Below are positions 1 to 5,574 of a stretch of DNA of 5,885 nt, piece by piece (the first letter of the stretch is position 1; each line of letters begins with the position of its first letter). This stretch comes from DATFQE01 sp035264445 (GTDB lineage Bacteria; Actinomycetota; Thermoleophilia; Gaiellales; Gaiellaceae), in NCBI GenBank assembly GCA_035264445.1, contig DATFQE010000069.1, forward strand, positions 1-5,885, written 5' to 3'. The notes beneath the pieces were generated by a model. It saw only the letters and a program-made list of their open reading frames with translations, had not been told where the DNA came from and ran no database searches. The position numbers and the translations under genes are program-made.

Positions 1-129
1 AAGGTCGTGGACGCCGCCGAGAAGAGCGCCAAGCAGGCGAAGAAGGGTGGCTGGGGCGTCGGGCTCTCGGCTTCCGGCGACGAGCGCTGCGGCTGGAGCG
101 CCGGCGTCACCCTGACCTGGAGCTGGTGA
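1..129 (+). CDS. C-terminal end of an unrecognised protein (partial)
   Basis: An open frame enters from the left edge and ends at a TGA at 127-129, giving the last 42 residues of a protein. The tail begins with a Lys/Ala-rich stretch (five Lys in the first 15 residues, helix-like) and then becomes Gly/Ser/Trp-rich, ending in TLTWSW. Three of the four Trp fall in the last 20 residues, and there is one Cys. The alternating small, polar and aromatic pattern at the end would suit a beta-strand tail, but I do not recognise the family and assign no function. The stop lies 2 bases from the stop codon of the convergent protease gene. Codon use (G/C third positions) matches the rest of the window, which supports real coding. 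The start and most of the gene lie outside the window. Confidence 0.55.
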   Translation, partial: KVVDAAEKSAKQAKKGGWGVGLSASGDERCGWSAGVTLTWSW

Positions 130-131
130 GC

Positions 132-1145
132 CTAGGCGGCGAGCTCGCGGGGGACGACGTCGATCTCGAGCAGGCGCTCGTGCCGCGCGACCGTGAACCT
201 GACCGGTGAGCCGATCCGCTCGCTCACCATGATGCGCTGCAGCTCGCTCATCCCCTCGACCGCTGAGCCGTCGACCGCAACGATCACGTCGCCCGGCCGG
301 AGCCCCGCTGCGGCGGCCGGAGCGTCCGCGACAACCTCGCTGACCTCGACGCCGCGGGCCCGGCCGACCTCCTTCGCAATCCGCGGCGGCAGCGGGCGCT
401 CCTGGCCGCCGATCCCGAGATAGGCCCGGCGGAACCGGCCCTCGGCCATCAGAGCCGCGACGATCCGGCGGGTGGCGTCGTTGATCGGCACGGCCAGGCC
501 GAGGCCGACCCCGGCCACGGCGGTGTTGACGCCGACGACGGAGCCGCGACCGTCGGCGAGCGCGCCGCCAGAGTTGCCGGGGTTCAGCGCGGCGTCTGTC
601 TGGATCACGTTGTCGACGACACGCACGTTCGCGCCGGAGCGGGTCGGCAGCGAACGGCCGAGCGCCGAGACGACGCCGGCCGTAACCGAGCCCGCAAAGC
701 CGTTCGGGTTCCCGATCGCCACGACGAGCTGACCGACCCGGAGGGTCTCCGCATCCCCGAGCTCGGCCGCGACGAGCGCGTCGCCGTCCGCTCGGAGAAC
801 GGCCAGGTCCGACAACGGATCGGCGCCGACGACCTCGAACGACAGGTCGGTCCCGTCGGCGAGCGACGCCCGGCCCGAACGCGACCGCGCGACCACGTGC
901 GCCGAGGTGAGCAGGAAGCCGTCGGGCGTGATCACGACGCCGCTCCCGCCGCCTTCGAGCACCCGCCCGCCGCGAACGCGGCGTGACACGCGCAGGTTCG
1001 CGACCGACGGCGTCAGCCGCTCGGCCACGCTCGTGATCACGCGCGAGTACGCGTCGAGTGCCTCCGCGTCGGACGGCGTCTGCTCCGGAGCGTCGCCGCC
1101 CCGGCTCGTCCCGTCGACGCACTCCACGTACACCAACTCGGCCAT
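132..1145 (-). CDS. Trypsin-like serine protease with PDZ domain (HtrA/DegP-type, S1C), no visible signal peptide
   Basis: This is a 337-residue serine endopeptidase of the HtrA/Deg type, a family that degrades misfolded or damaged proteins. The protease domain spans about residues 35-230. The catalytic triad is complete: His83 in TSAHVV, Asp113 in SDLAVLR and Ser192 in NPGNSGGAL. A single PDZ domain follows (about 242-332), opening with the YLGI-type carboxylate-binding loop at 242-245 and containing the AGLRPGDVIVAVDG motif. Family members usually carry an N-terminal signal peptide or membrane anchor. Here the first 40 residues are polar and acidic with no hydrophobic segment, so the enzyme is predicted to be cytosolic or non-classically exported. 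The frame stays open upstream to 1952, but that part is antisense to the thioesterase gene and has no family resemblance. The ATG at 1145 is chosen because family similarity starts soon after it and a TANNNT box lies just upstream. No clear Shine-Dalgarno sequence precedes it. The gene is divergent from the thioesterase and convergent with the gene ending at 129. Confidence 0.93.
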   Translation of the reverse strand: MAELVYVECVDGTSRGGDAPEQTPSDAEALDAYSRVITSVAERLTPSVANLRVSRRVRGGRVLEGGGSGVVITPDGFLLTSAHVVARSRSGRASLADGTDLSFEVVGADPLSDLAVLRADGDALVAAELGDAETLRVGQLVVAIGNPNGFAGSVTAGVVSALGRSLPTRSGANVRVVDNVIQTDAALNPGNSGGALADGRGSVVGVNTAVAGVGLGLAVPINDATRRIVAALMAEGRFRRAYLGIGGQERPLPPRIAKEVGRARGVEVSEVVADAPAAAAGLRPGDVIVAVDGSAVEGMSELQRIMVSERIGSPVRFTVARHERLLEIDVVPRELAA

Positions 1146-1226
1146 CGGCCCAAAAGTAGCGCCGCGACGCAGGTCTACGCGATGAACGGCGTGTGCCCGC
1201 GGCCGGTAGCGCAGAGAATCCCAGCG
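1146..1226. promoter_or_regulatory. Divergent control region between protease and thioesterase genes
   Basis: About 80 bases separate the two divergent start codons, so promoters for both the minus-strand protease and the plus-strand thioesterase operon must lie here or reach into the coding sequences. The only recognisable element is the TANNNT box at 1153-1158 on the minus strand. I see no convincing plus-strand -10/-35 pair, operator palindrome or strong ribosome binding site. Only a weak GAGA lies about 10 bases before the chosen thioesterase ATG. Confidence 0.4.
1153..1158 (-). promoter_or_regulatory. Candidate -10 box of the PDZ protease gene, fitting a leaderless transcript
   Basis: Reading the minus strand, TACTTT matches the TANNNT -10 pattern common in actinobacteria. 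It ends 7 bases before the A of the protease ATG, so transcription would start at or within a base or two of the start codon. The absence of a Shine-Dalgarno sequence in the GGGCCG that separates box and start agrees with a leaderless message. No good -35 element was found at the expected spacing. The call rests on one hexamer and its position. Confidence 0.35.
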
Positions 1227-1961
1227 ATGGACACGCTTGCTCCACCACCGGCCGCACGGCGCACGTTCGCGGGCCGGCGCGTTCTCCGCCTCGCCGACAT
1301 GGACGCGCGCGGACGGCTGCGACTCGACGCCCTGGCGCGCTTTCTCCAGGACCTCGCGATCGACGACGTCCGCGAGACCGGCTGGGGCACACCCGAGCAC
1401 ATCTGGTTCGTGCGCCGCATCCAGGTCGACGTGCTCGTGCCGTTCCTGGACGACGACGAGGTCGAGATGGTCACCTGGTGCAGCGGTCTCGCCACGATCG
1501 CTGCCGGTCGGAGATGGTCGATCACCGGCAACCAGGGCGGCCGTGCCGAGATCGACAGCATCTGGATCCATCTCGGGCCCGACGGCCGTCCGAAGCGAAT
1601 CGAGGGCTTCGACATCTACGCGAATGCAGCAGACGGTCGGCGAGTGTCCGCGCGTCCCGAGCTCGAGGGGCCGCCCGACGACGCCGAGCGTTCGCCGTGG
1701 CCGCTTCGCGTCACAGACGTCGACCTGCACGGGCACGTCAACAACGCCGTGCACTGGCAGGCCGTCGAGCACCTGCTTCAGGGCCGGGGCCCCGACGTTC
1801 GGAGGCCGCTCCGCGCCCGCCTCGACTATCGCGATGCCCTCAACCTCGAAGACGAGCCGGAGCTCGCCTTCAGCCTCGACGCGGGCCGGCTCGGCGTCGG
1901 GTTCGTGACGCCCACGGGTCTCAAGGCGGTGGCAGTGGTCGAACCGCTGCACTCGCCGTGA
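1227..1961 (+). CDS. Acyl-ACP thioesterase (FatA/FatB-like, double hotdog fold)
   Basis: A 244-residue protein resembling acyl-ACP thioesterases, cytosolic enzymes that hydrolyse acyl-ACP to release free fatty acids and so end or divert fatty acid synthesis. The first hotdog covers about residues 12-125, with the family's patterns: the helix LDALARFLQDLAIDDVRETG (34-53), the strand FVRRIQVDV (61-69), and the ETWC-like MVTWCSG (81-87). The second hotdog covers about 155-242 and carries the hallmark HVNN at 170-173 inside DVDLHGHVNN. Plant FatB has D-x-N-x-H here, so its catalytic Asn position is His168 in this protein, while Asp166 and His170 are kept. The length is right for a bacterial member. 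The frame also offers an ATG at 1182; the ATG at 1227 is preferred because the extra 15 residues look unlike the family, but neither has a strong ribosome binding site. The stop overlaps the next start by one base (TGATG), implying co-transcription and coupled translation. Substrate chain length cannot be read from the sequence. Confidence 0.85.
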   Translation: MDTLAPPPAARRTFAGRRVLRLADMDARGRLRLDALARFLQDLAIDDVRETGWGTPEHIWFVRRIQVDVLVPFLDDDEVEMVTWCSGLATIAAGRRWSITGNQGGRAEIDSIWIHLGPDGRPKRIEGFDIYANAADGRRVSARPELEGPPDDAERSPWPLRVTDVDLHGHVNNAVHWQAVEHLLQGRGPDVRRPLRARLDYRDALNLEDEPELAFSLDAGRLGVGFVTPTGLKAVAVVEPLHSP

Positions 1962-3544
1962 TGTGGCTCGCGAGCTCCGACCTGCGGATCGGATTGGGCT
2001 GCATGCGGCTGCCGGAGGACACGGCGCACGACACGATCGCCGCCGCGGTCGAGGCCGGGATCACCGTCTTCGACACCGCGCGCTCGTACGACGGCAACGA
2101 GCGGCTGGTCGCGAACGCCCTGCGCGGCGCCAACGGCGTCCGGATCGTCACGAAGGGCGGCATGAGGCGGGAGGGCGGCGCCTGGATCCCCGATGGCCGC
2201 GCCAGGACGATTCGTGCCGACTGCCAGGCGAGCCTCGCCGCGCTCGACGGCCTCCCGATCGACCTCTACCTGATCCATGCGCCCGACCCGCGGACACCGT
2301 GGAGCACGGCGGTCCGCGCGCTCGCCCGACTCGCCGACGAGGGGCTGGTCCGACACGTCGGCGTCTCGAACGTGAACAGGGGCCGGCTCGACGAGGCGCT
2401 CGAGCTCGCGCCGATCGCGGCGGTGGAGGTGGCGCTGAGCGTCTTCGACGACACCGCCGTGCGGGGCGGCGTGCTCGAGCGCTGCGAGGACGCGGGGATC
2501 GCGGTGCTCGCGCATTCCCCGCTCGGCGGTCCGCGCCGCGCCGGTCGCCTCGACCGCCGGCCGGACCTCGTCGAGACGGCCGAGGCGCACAGCGTGACCC
2601 CGGCCGAGGTCGCCCTCGCCCGGTTGCTCGCTCTGTCCCCGGTCGTCGTCCCGATCCCCGGCGCGCGCCGTCCGGAGGCGGCGCGGTCGGCAGCACGCGC
2701 GGCCGCGCTCCACCTCGACGAGCCCGAGCGCGCCAGGCCGGCCACGCCGGCGCGGCGGAAGGCTGCGGGCGAGGTTGTGCTCGTGATGGGCATCCCCGGC
2801 GCCGGCAAGACGCGGAGCGCGGAGGACTACGCCGCCGGCGGCTACCTCCGGCTCAACCGCGACGAACGCGGCGGCACCCTCCGCGAGCTCGCCGGAGCGC
2901 TCGACGACGAGCTGTCGTCGGGGACGCCGCGCGTAGTCCTCGACAACACGTACCTCTCGCGCGCCTCGCGGAGCTACGTGATCGAAGCGGCGAACCGGCA
3001 CGGCGTCGCGGTGCGGTGCGTCTGGCTCGACACGCCGCTCGCACAGGCGCAGGTCAACGTCGTGGAACGGCTGCTCGAGCGCTTCGGTCGGCTGCCGACG
3101 CCGGAGGAGCTGAAGGCGGCGGCCCGACGCGAGGCCGGAGTCCACGCGCCGACGTCACAGATGCGCGCCGTCCGCGAGCTCGAGCCGCCCTCGACCGACG
3201 AAGGGTTCGCGCGCGTCGAGCGCGCGCCGTTCGAGCGCGCGCCGAGGGAAGGACGAGCCGGGGTCTTCGTGGCGGCCTCGGCCCTTTCGGGGTGGCGCGG
3301 CGAAGCCGACGGCCCCCGGCTCGTCTTCGAGTGGCGACCAGGCGCGGACACCGACGACGCCGGCATCTGCCCCCACCCGGGCGGCCCGCCGATCTGCTGG
3401 TGCCGCCCGCCGCTCCCGGGGCTACCGCTGGCGTTCGCGCGCGAGCACGGCGTCGACCCGGGCCGCTCGGTCCTGGTGGGAACGAGCGCCGCACACCGGA
3501 CGCTCGCGACGACCCTGGGAGCCCGCTACGTCTCGGTCGGCTGA
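1961..3544 (+). CDS. Aldo/keto reductase fused to a polynucleotide-kinase-like ATPase with degenerate HAD-like tail
   Basis: One uninterrupted 527-residue frame holds three parts. Residues 1-254 form an aldo/keto reductase, an NAD(P)H-dependent carbonyl reductase barrel. The expected tetrad is visible: Asp38 (VFDTA), Tyr43 (RSYDG), Lys65 (VTKGG) and His106 (LIHAP), and the coenzyme segment is PIPGARRPEA (231-240). It is somewhat short for the family. After an Ala/Arg/Pro-rich linker (about 255-270) comes a P-loop kinase (271-405): Walker A GIPGAGKT (277-284, Lys283), NRDE (299-302) with a likely catalytic Asp301 as in T4 Pnkp-type kinases, LDNT (327-330), then an Arg/Glu-rich helical part. 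Residues 433-527 resemble the end of HAD phosphatases of the PNKP/GmhB type, with a C-x-H-x6-C-x-C knuckle (470-481). However, the motif I DxD, the motif III Lys and the motif IV Asp are not seen. ATG 1961 overlaps the thioesterase stop. The reductase substrate and the kinase target are unknown. The fold assignments are fairly sure; the biological link between the halves is not. Confidence 0.85.
   Translation: MWLASSDLRIGLGCMRLPEDTAHDTIAAAVEAGITVFDTARSYDGNERLVANALRGANGVRIVTKGGMRREGGAWIPDGRARTIRADCQASLAALDGLPIDLYLIHAPDPRTPWSTAVRALARLADEGLVRHVGVSNVNRGRLDEALELAPIAAVEVALSVFDDTAVRGGVLERCEDAGIAVLAHSPLGGPRRAGRLDRRPDLVETAEAHSVTPAEVALARLLALSPVVVPIPGARRPEAARSAARAAALHLDEPERARPATPARRKAAGEVVLVMGIPGAGKTRSAEDYAAGGYLRLNRDERGGTLRELAGALDDELSSGTPRVVLDNTYLSRASRSYVIEAANRHGVAVRCVWLDTPLAQAQVNVVERLLERFGRLPTPEELKAAARREAGVHAPTSQMRAVRELEPPSTDEGFARVERAPFERAPREGRAGVFVAASALSGWRGEADGPRLVFEWRPGADTDDAGICPHPGGPPICWCRPPLPGLPLAFAREHGVDPGRSVLVGTSAAHRTLATTLGARYVSVG
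2771..3175 (+). other. P-loop polynucleotide-kinase-like domain within the fusion gene
   Basis: This subregion (residues 271-405 of the fusion) encodes a strand leading into Walker A GIPGAGKT, then GGYLRLNRDE, where the Asp two residues after Asn matches the general base of Pnkp-type 5'-hydroxyl kinases. It continues with the strand PRVVLDNT and the strand VRCVWLDTP, both typical of this AAA_33/Zeta-like kinase group. The features point to phosphoryl transfer from a nucleoside triphosphate. Whether the acceptor is a nucleic acid 5' end or a small molecule cannot be told from the sequence. Confidence 0.75.
3216..3244 (+). repeat. Short tandem repeat (14-base unit, period 15) in the fusion gene
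   Basis: The 14-mer TCGAGCGCGCGCCG occurs at 3216-3229 and again at 3231-3244. In the reading frame the period of 15 keeps the frame and encodes VERAP-FERAP (residues 419-428). It lies just before the HAD-like remnant. It may be a small in-frame slippage duplication or simply a product of codon bias, since related kinases often show an Arg/Phe-rich segment here. Confidence 0.6.
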
Positions 3545-4188
3545 GGGACGATCCGGATGTACGGCTTCGGCTCCTCCCACTCGCCGAACAGCTCCTTCGC
3601 CTCCGCGTTCGAGACGGAGCCGGCGATGATCACGTCCTCGCCGCTCTTCCAGTTCACGGGCGTCGAGACTTTGTGCTTCGCGGTGAGCTGGAGCGAGTCG
3701 ATCACGCGGAGCACCTCGTCGAAGTTGCGGCCGGTCGTCATCGGGTAGACGAAGATCAGCTTCACGTTCTTGTCCGGTCCGATCACGAAGACGTTGCGGA
3801 CGGTCTGGTTGTCCATCGGCGTCCGCGCGCCGGCGTCACCGGAAGTGTCGCCCGGCAGCATCCCGTAGAGCTTCGAGATCTCGAAGTCGGCGTCGGCGAT
3901 GATCGGGTAGTTGGGCGCCTGGCCCTGCGTCTCCTCGATGTCCTTCGCCCAGCCCTCGTGGTCGCTCGTCGTGTCGACGGAGAGGCCGATGATCTTCGTG
4001 TTCCGGCGGTCGAACTCGGGCTTGATCGACGCCATGTAGCCGAGCTCCGTCGTGCAGACCGGCGTGAAGTCCTTCGGGTGGGAGAAGAGCACGGCCCACG
4101 AATCGCCGATCCAGTCGTGGAAACGGATCTTCCCCTGGGTGGTGTCGGCCTCGAAGTCCGGGGCGGTATCGCCAAGTTTTAGAGCCAT
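3526..4188 (-). CDS. 1-Cys peroxiredoxin (Prx6 / AhpC-TSA family)
   Basis: A 220-residue thiol peroxidase that reduces hydrogen peroxide and organic or lipid hydroperoxides in the cytosol. The thioredoxin-fold AhpC/TSA core spans about residues 3-150. The peroxidatic motif is DFTPVCTTE with Cys45, supported by Thr42 and the HPKDFTP lead-in (His37). Arg131 in TVRNVFVI is the likely activating Arg. The C-terminal Prx dimerisation domain (about 158-212) contains the TPVNW and GEDVII segments typical of the Prx6 subgroup. Cys45 is the only cysteine, so there is no resolving Cys and an outside thiol must regenerate the enzyme. The ATG at 4188 is chosen over upstream in-frame extension because a strong AGGAGG lies 6 bases before it and the family begins MxLKLGDTAPDF. 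The gene's 3' end overlaps the convergent fusion gene by 19 bases. Length and motifs match the family fully. Confidence 0.96.
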   Translation of the reverse strand: MALKLGDTAPDFEADTTQGKIRFHDWIGDSWAVLFSHPKDFTPVCTTELGYMASIKPEFDRRNTKIIGLSVDTTSDHEGWAKDIEETQGQAPNYPIIADADFEISKLYGMLPGDTSGDAGARTPMDNQTVRNVFVIGPDKNVKLIFVYPMTTGRNFDEVLRVIDSLQLTAKHKVSTPVNWKSGEDVIIAGSVSNAEAKELFGEWEEPKPYIRIVPQPTET

Positions 4189-4194
4189 CTGTTT

Positions 4195-4200
4195 CCTCCT
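4195..4200 (-). promoter_or_regulatory. Strong Shine-Dalgarno site of the peroxiredoxin gene
   Basis: On the minus strand AGGAGG lies 6 bases (AAACAG) upstream of the ATG at 4188. It is the best ribosome binding site in the window, fixes the peroxiredoxin start, and suggests high translation, as expected for an abundant antioxidant enzyme. Confidence 0.85.
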
Positions 4201-4246
4201 CAGGACATGGTGCTTCGGCGCGGCCCCCCGCCGCCGGTCGCGAGGA

Positions 4247-4252
4247 ATCCTA
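4247..4252 (-). promoter_or_regulatory. Candidate -10 box upstream of the peroxiredoxin gene
   Basis: TAGGAT on the minus strand fits the TANNNT -10 pattern and would give a leader of about 50 bases ending in the strong Shine-Dalgarno site. No matching -35 hexamer was found 16-19 bases upstream and there is no extended -10 TGN. The surrounding 107-base divergent region (4189-4295) also has to serve the MFS gene. It shows a C6 run at 4224-4229 but no clear operator palindrome. Confidence 0.3.
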
Positions 4253-4295
4253 GACCGCGGGTGTCGGAGCCGGGACGGGTGGCAAGAAGACCGGC

Positions 4296-5555
4296 ATGGA
4301 GCGGACTCGGGTCCCGCTGGTCGCGCTGGTCGCGTCCGACGCGCTGTCGCTGGCGGGGTCGGTGGTCGCGGCGCTCGCGATTCCATGGTTCGTCCTCACC
4401 ACCACGGGCAGCCCCGCCAGGACGGGGATCGCGGCCTTCTTCGCGACGGTGCCGCTCGCGCTCAGCGCGCTCCTCTCCGGCGGGCTCGTGGATCGCGTGG
4501 GGCCGCGCCGCGCGAGCGTGGTCGCAGACCTCCTGGCCGGCGCCTCGATCGCGGCCATCCCGGCGCTTCACGCGGTCGGGCGGCTCGAGTACTGGCATGT
4601 GCTCGTGCTCGCGTTCGCCTCCGGCGCATTCGACGGGCCGGGGCGGGCGGCTCGGCTGGCCTTGCTTCCGGACCTGGCCAGCCGGGCGGACCTGTCGCTG
4701 GAGCGCGCAAACGGGATCGCCCGTTTCGCCGAGCACGGCGGCTACGTCCTCGGAGCGCCCGCGGCGGGTGCGTTGATCGCGACGGTCGGCGCTCCGGGCG
4801 CGCTCTGGATCGACTCGCTCTCGTTCGCAGTCTCGGCCCTGACGATCTTCCTCGCCGTTGCCCCGACGGCGGCGGCGGGCCGAAGCGGCGCCGGTTACCT
4901 CCGCGAGCTGGCTACAGGGCTCGGCTTCATCGCGCGTGACCCGGTCCTTCGGACCCTGCTGACGATGGCGTCGCTCGGCAGCTTCTGCATAGCGCCGCTC
5001 TCCACGGTCCTGCTCCCCGTGTACGCGCGCGAGAGGCTCGACGGCGCGGCGGATTACGCGGCGCTGATCGCGGCGTACGGCGCGGGAGGACTGGCGGGCG
5101 CGGCACTGTTCAGCCTCGTCGGCATGCGCGTCTCACGACGCGTCGTCTACGTCGGCACGTGGGGAGTCGCCCTCGTCGCGTCCGTCGCGCTCTTGTTCCT
5201 GCCGCCGCTCGCGCTCGCGGTGGCCACGCTCGTCGTGCTCGGCGCGGCCGCCGGCGCGATCAGCCCGCTCGAGCAAACCGTCTGGCAGGAGCGAACGCCG
5301 AAGGAGCTACGCGGCCGCGCGTTTGCCGCCTCGGCCGCCATTCCTCTCCTCACCGACGCACTGGCGTTCGTCGTCGCAGGAGCGATCGTCGCAGTCTTCG
5401 GCCTCCGTGCCGGCCTCGCCGTTCACGCCGTCGGCGACGCGTTCCTGTTCGTGGCCGCCGTGACGTTGCCGGCGATCAAGAAGCTCGACTCGCCGCGGGC
5501 GCCGACCCCTGCTCGCCGACCGCCGCGCCTTGCCGCGGAAGCGCCACGGCACTGA
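4296..5555 (+). CDS. MFS transporter, likely 12-helix drug/siderophore-type exporter
   Basis: A 419-residue inner-membrane protein of the major facilitator superfamily, probably a proton-driven exporter. Hydrophobic segments at about residues 8-30, 43-62, 73-94, 98-116, 146-165, 168-190, 219-243, 253-276, 282-302, 304-322, 345-368 and 372-394 give twelve predicted helices. The MFS motif A sits between helices 2 and 3 as GGLVDRVGPRRA (62-73). FDGPGRAARLALLPDL (112-127) and EQTVWQERTPKELRGRAFA (326-344) are typical of the EntS/DHA3-like MFS group. The last 25 residues are Pro/Arg/Ala-rich and likely a disordered cytosolic tail. ATG 4296 starts two residues before a charged N-terminus that leads directly into helix 1; only a weak AAGAAG precedes it. 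It is divergent from the peroxiredoxin and convergent (19-base gap) with the SDR-like gene. Substrate cannot be predicted, and no local biosynthesis cluster suggests one. Confidence 0.88.
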   Translation: MERTRVPLVALVASDALSLAGSVVAALAIPWFVLTTTGSPARTGIAAFFATVPLALSALLSGGLVDRVGPRRASVVADLLAGASIAAIPALHAVGRLEYWHVLVLAFASGAFDGPGRAARLALLPDLASRADLSLERANGIARFAEHGGYVLGAPAAGALIATVGAPGALWIDSLSFAVSALTIFLAVAPTAAAGRSGAGYLRELATGLGFIARDPVLRTLLTMASLGSFCIAPLSTVLLPVYARERLDGAADYAALIAAYGAGGLAGAALFSLVGMRVSRRVVYVGTWGVALVASVALLFLPPLALAVATLVVLGAAAGAISPLEQTVWQERTPKELRGRAFAASAAIPLLTDALAFVVAGAIVAVFGLRAGLAVHAVGDAFLFVAAVTLPAIKKLDSPRAPTPARRPPRLAAEAPRH

Positions 5556-5574
5556 CGCCGTCGGCCCGCTCGGG

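Noticed and set aside
1182..1226. The upstream ATG at 1182 as the thioesterase start.
   Set aside because: The 15 added residues do not resemble the family N-terminus, and neither start has a strong ribosome binding site. It remains possible, but the ATG at 1227 is the simpler choice.
1146..1952. The protease frame stays open for a further 269 codons upstream, which would make a 606-residue protein.
   Set aside because: The extension is antisense to the thioesterase gene, is Arg/Pro/Asp-rich with no recognisable domain, and would remove the divergent control region. The open frame is an effect of high GC.
1193..1960. The reductase-kinase frame is open upstream to 1193, giving a possible 783-residue protein.
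   Set aside because: That part overlaps the thioesterase in another frame, is strongly Arg/Pro-rich and lacks AKR similarity. AKR similarity begins right after the ATG at 1961.
1963..4182. A 739-codon plus-strand frame running across the fusion gene and antisense to the peroxiredoxin.
   Set aside because: Its translation is Arg-rich low-complexity sequence typical of a shadow frame, and it crosses two well-supported genes.
4189..4386. An N-terminal extension of the peroxiredoxin to 4386.
   Set aside because: The extension is Pro/Arg-rich, overlaps the divergent MFS gene, and the start at 4188 has a strong Shine-Dalgarno site and the family's usual N-terminus.
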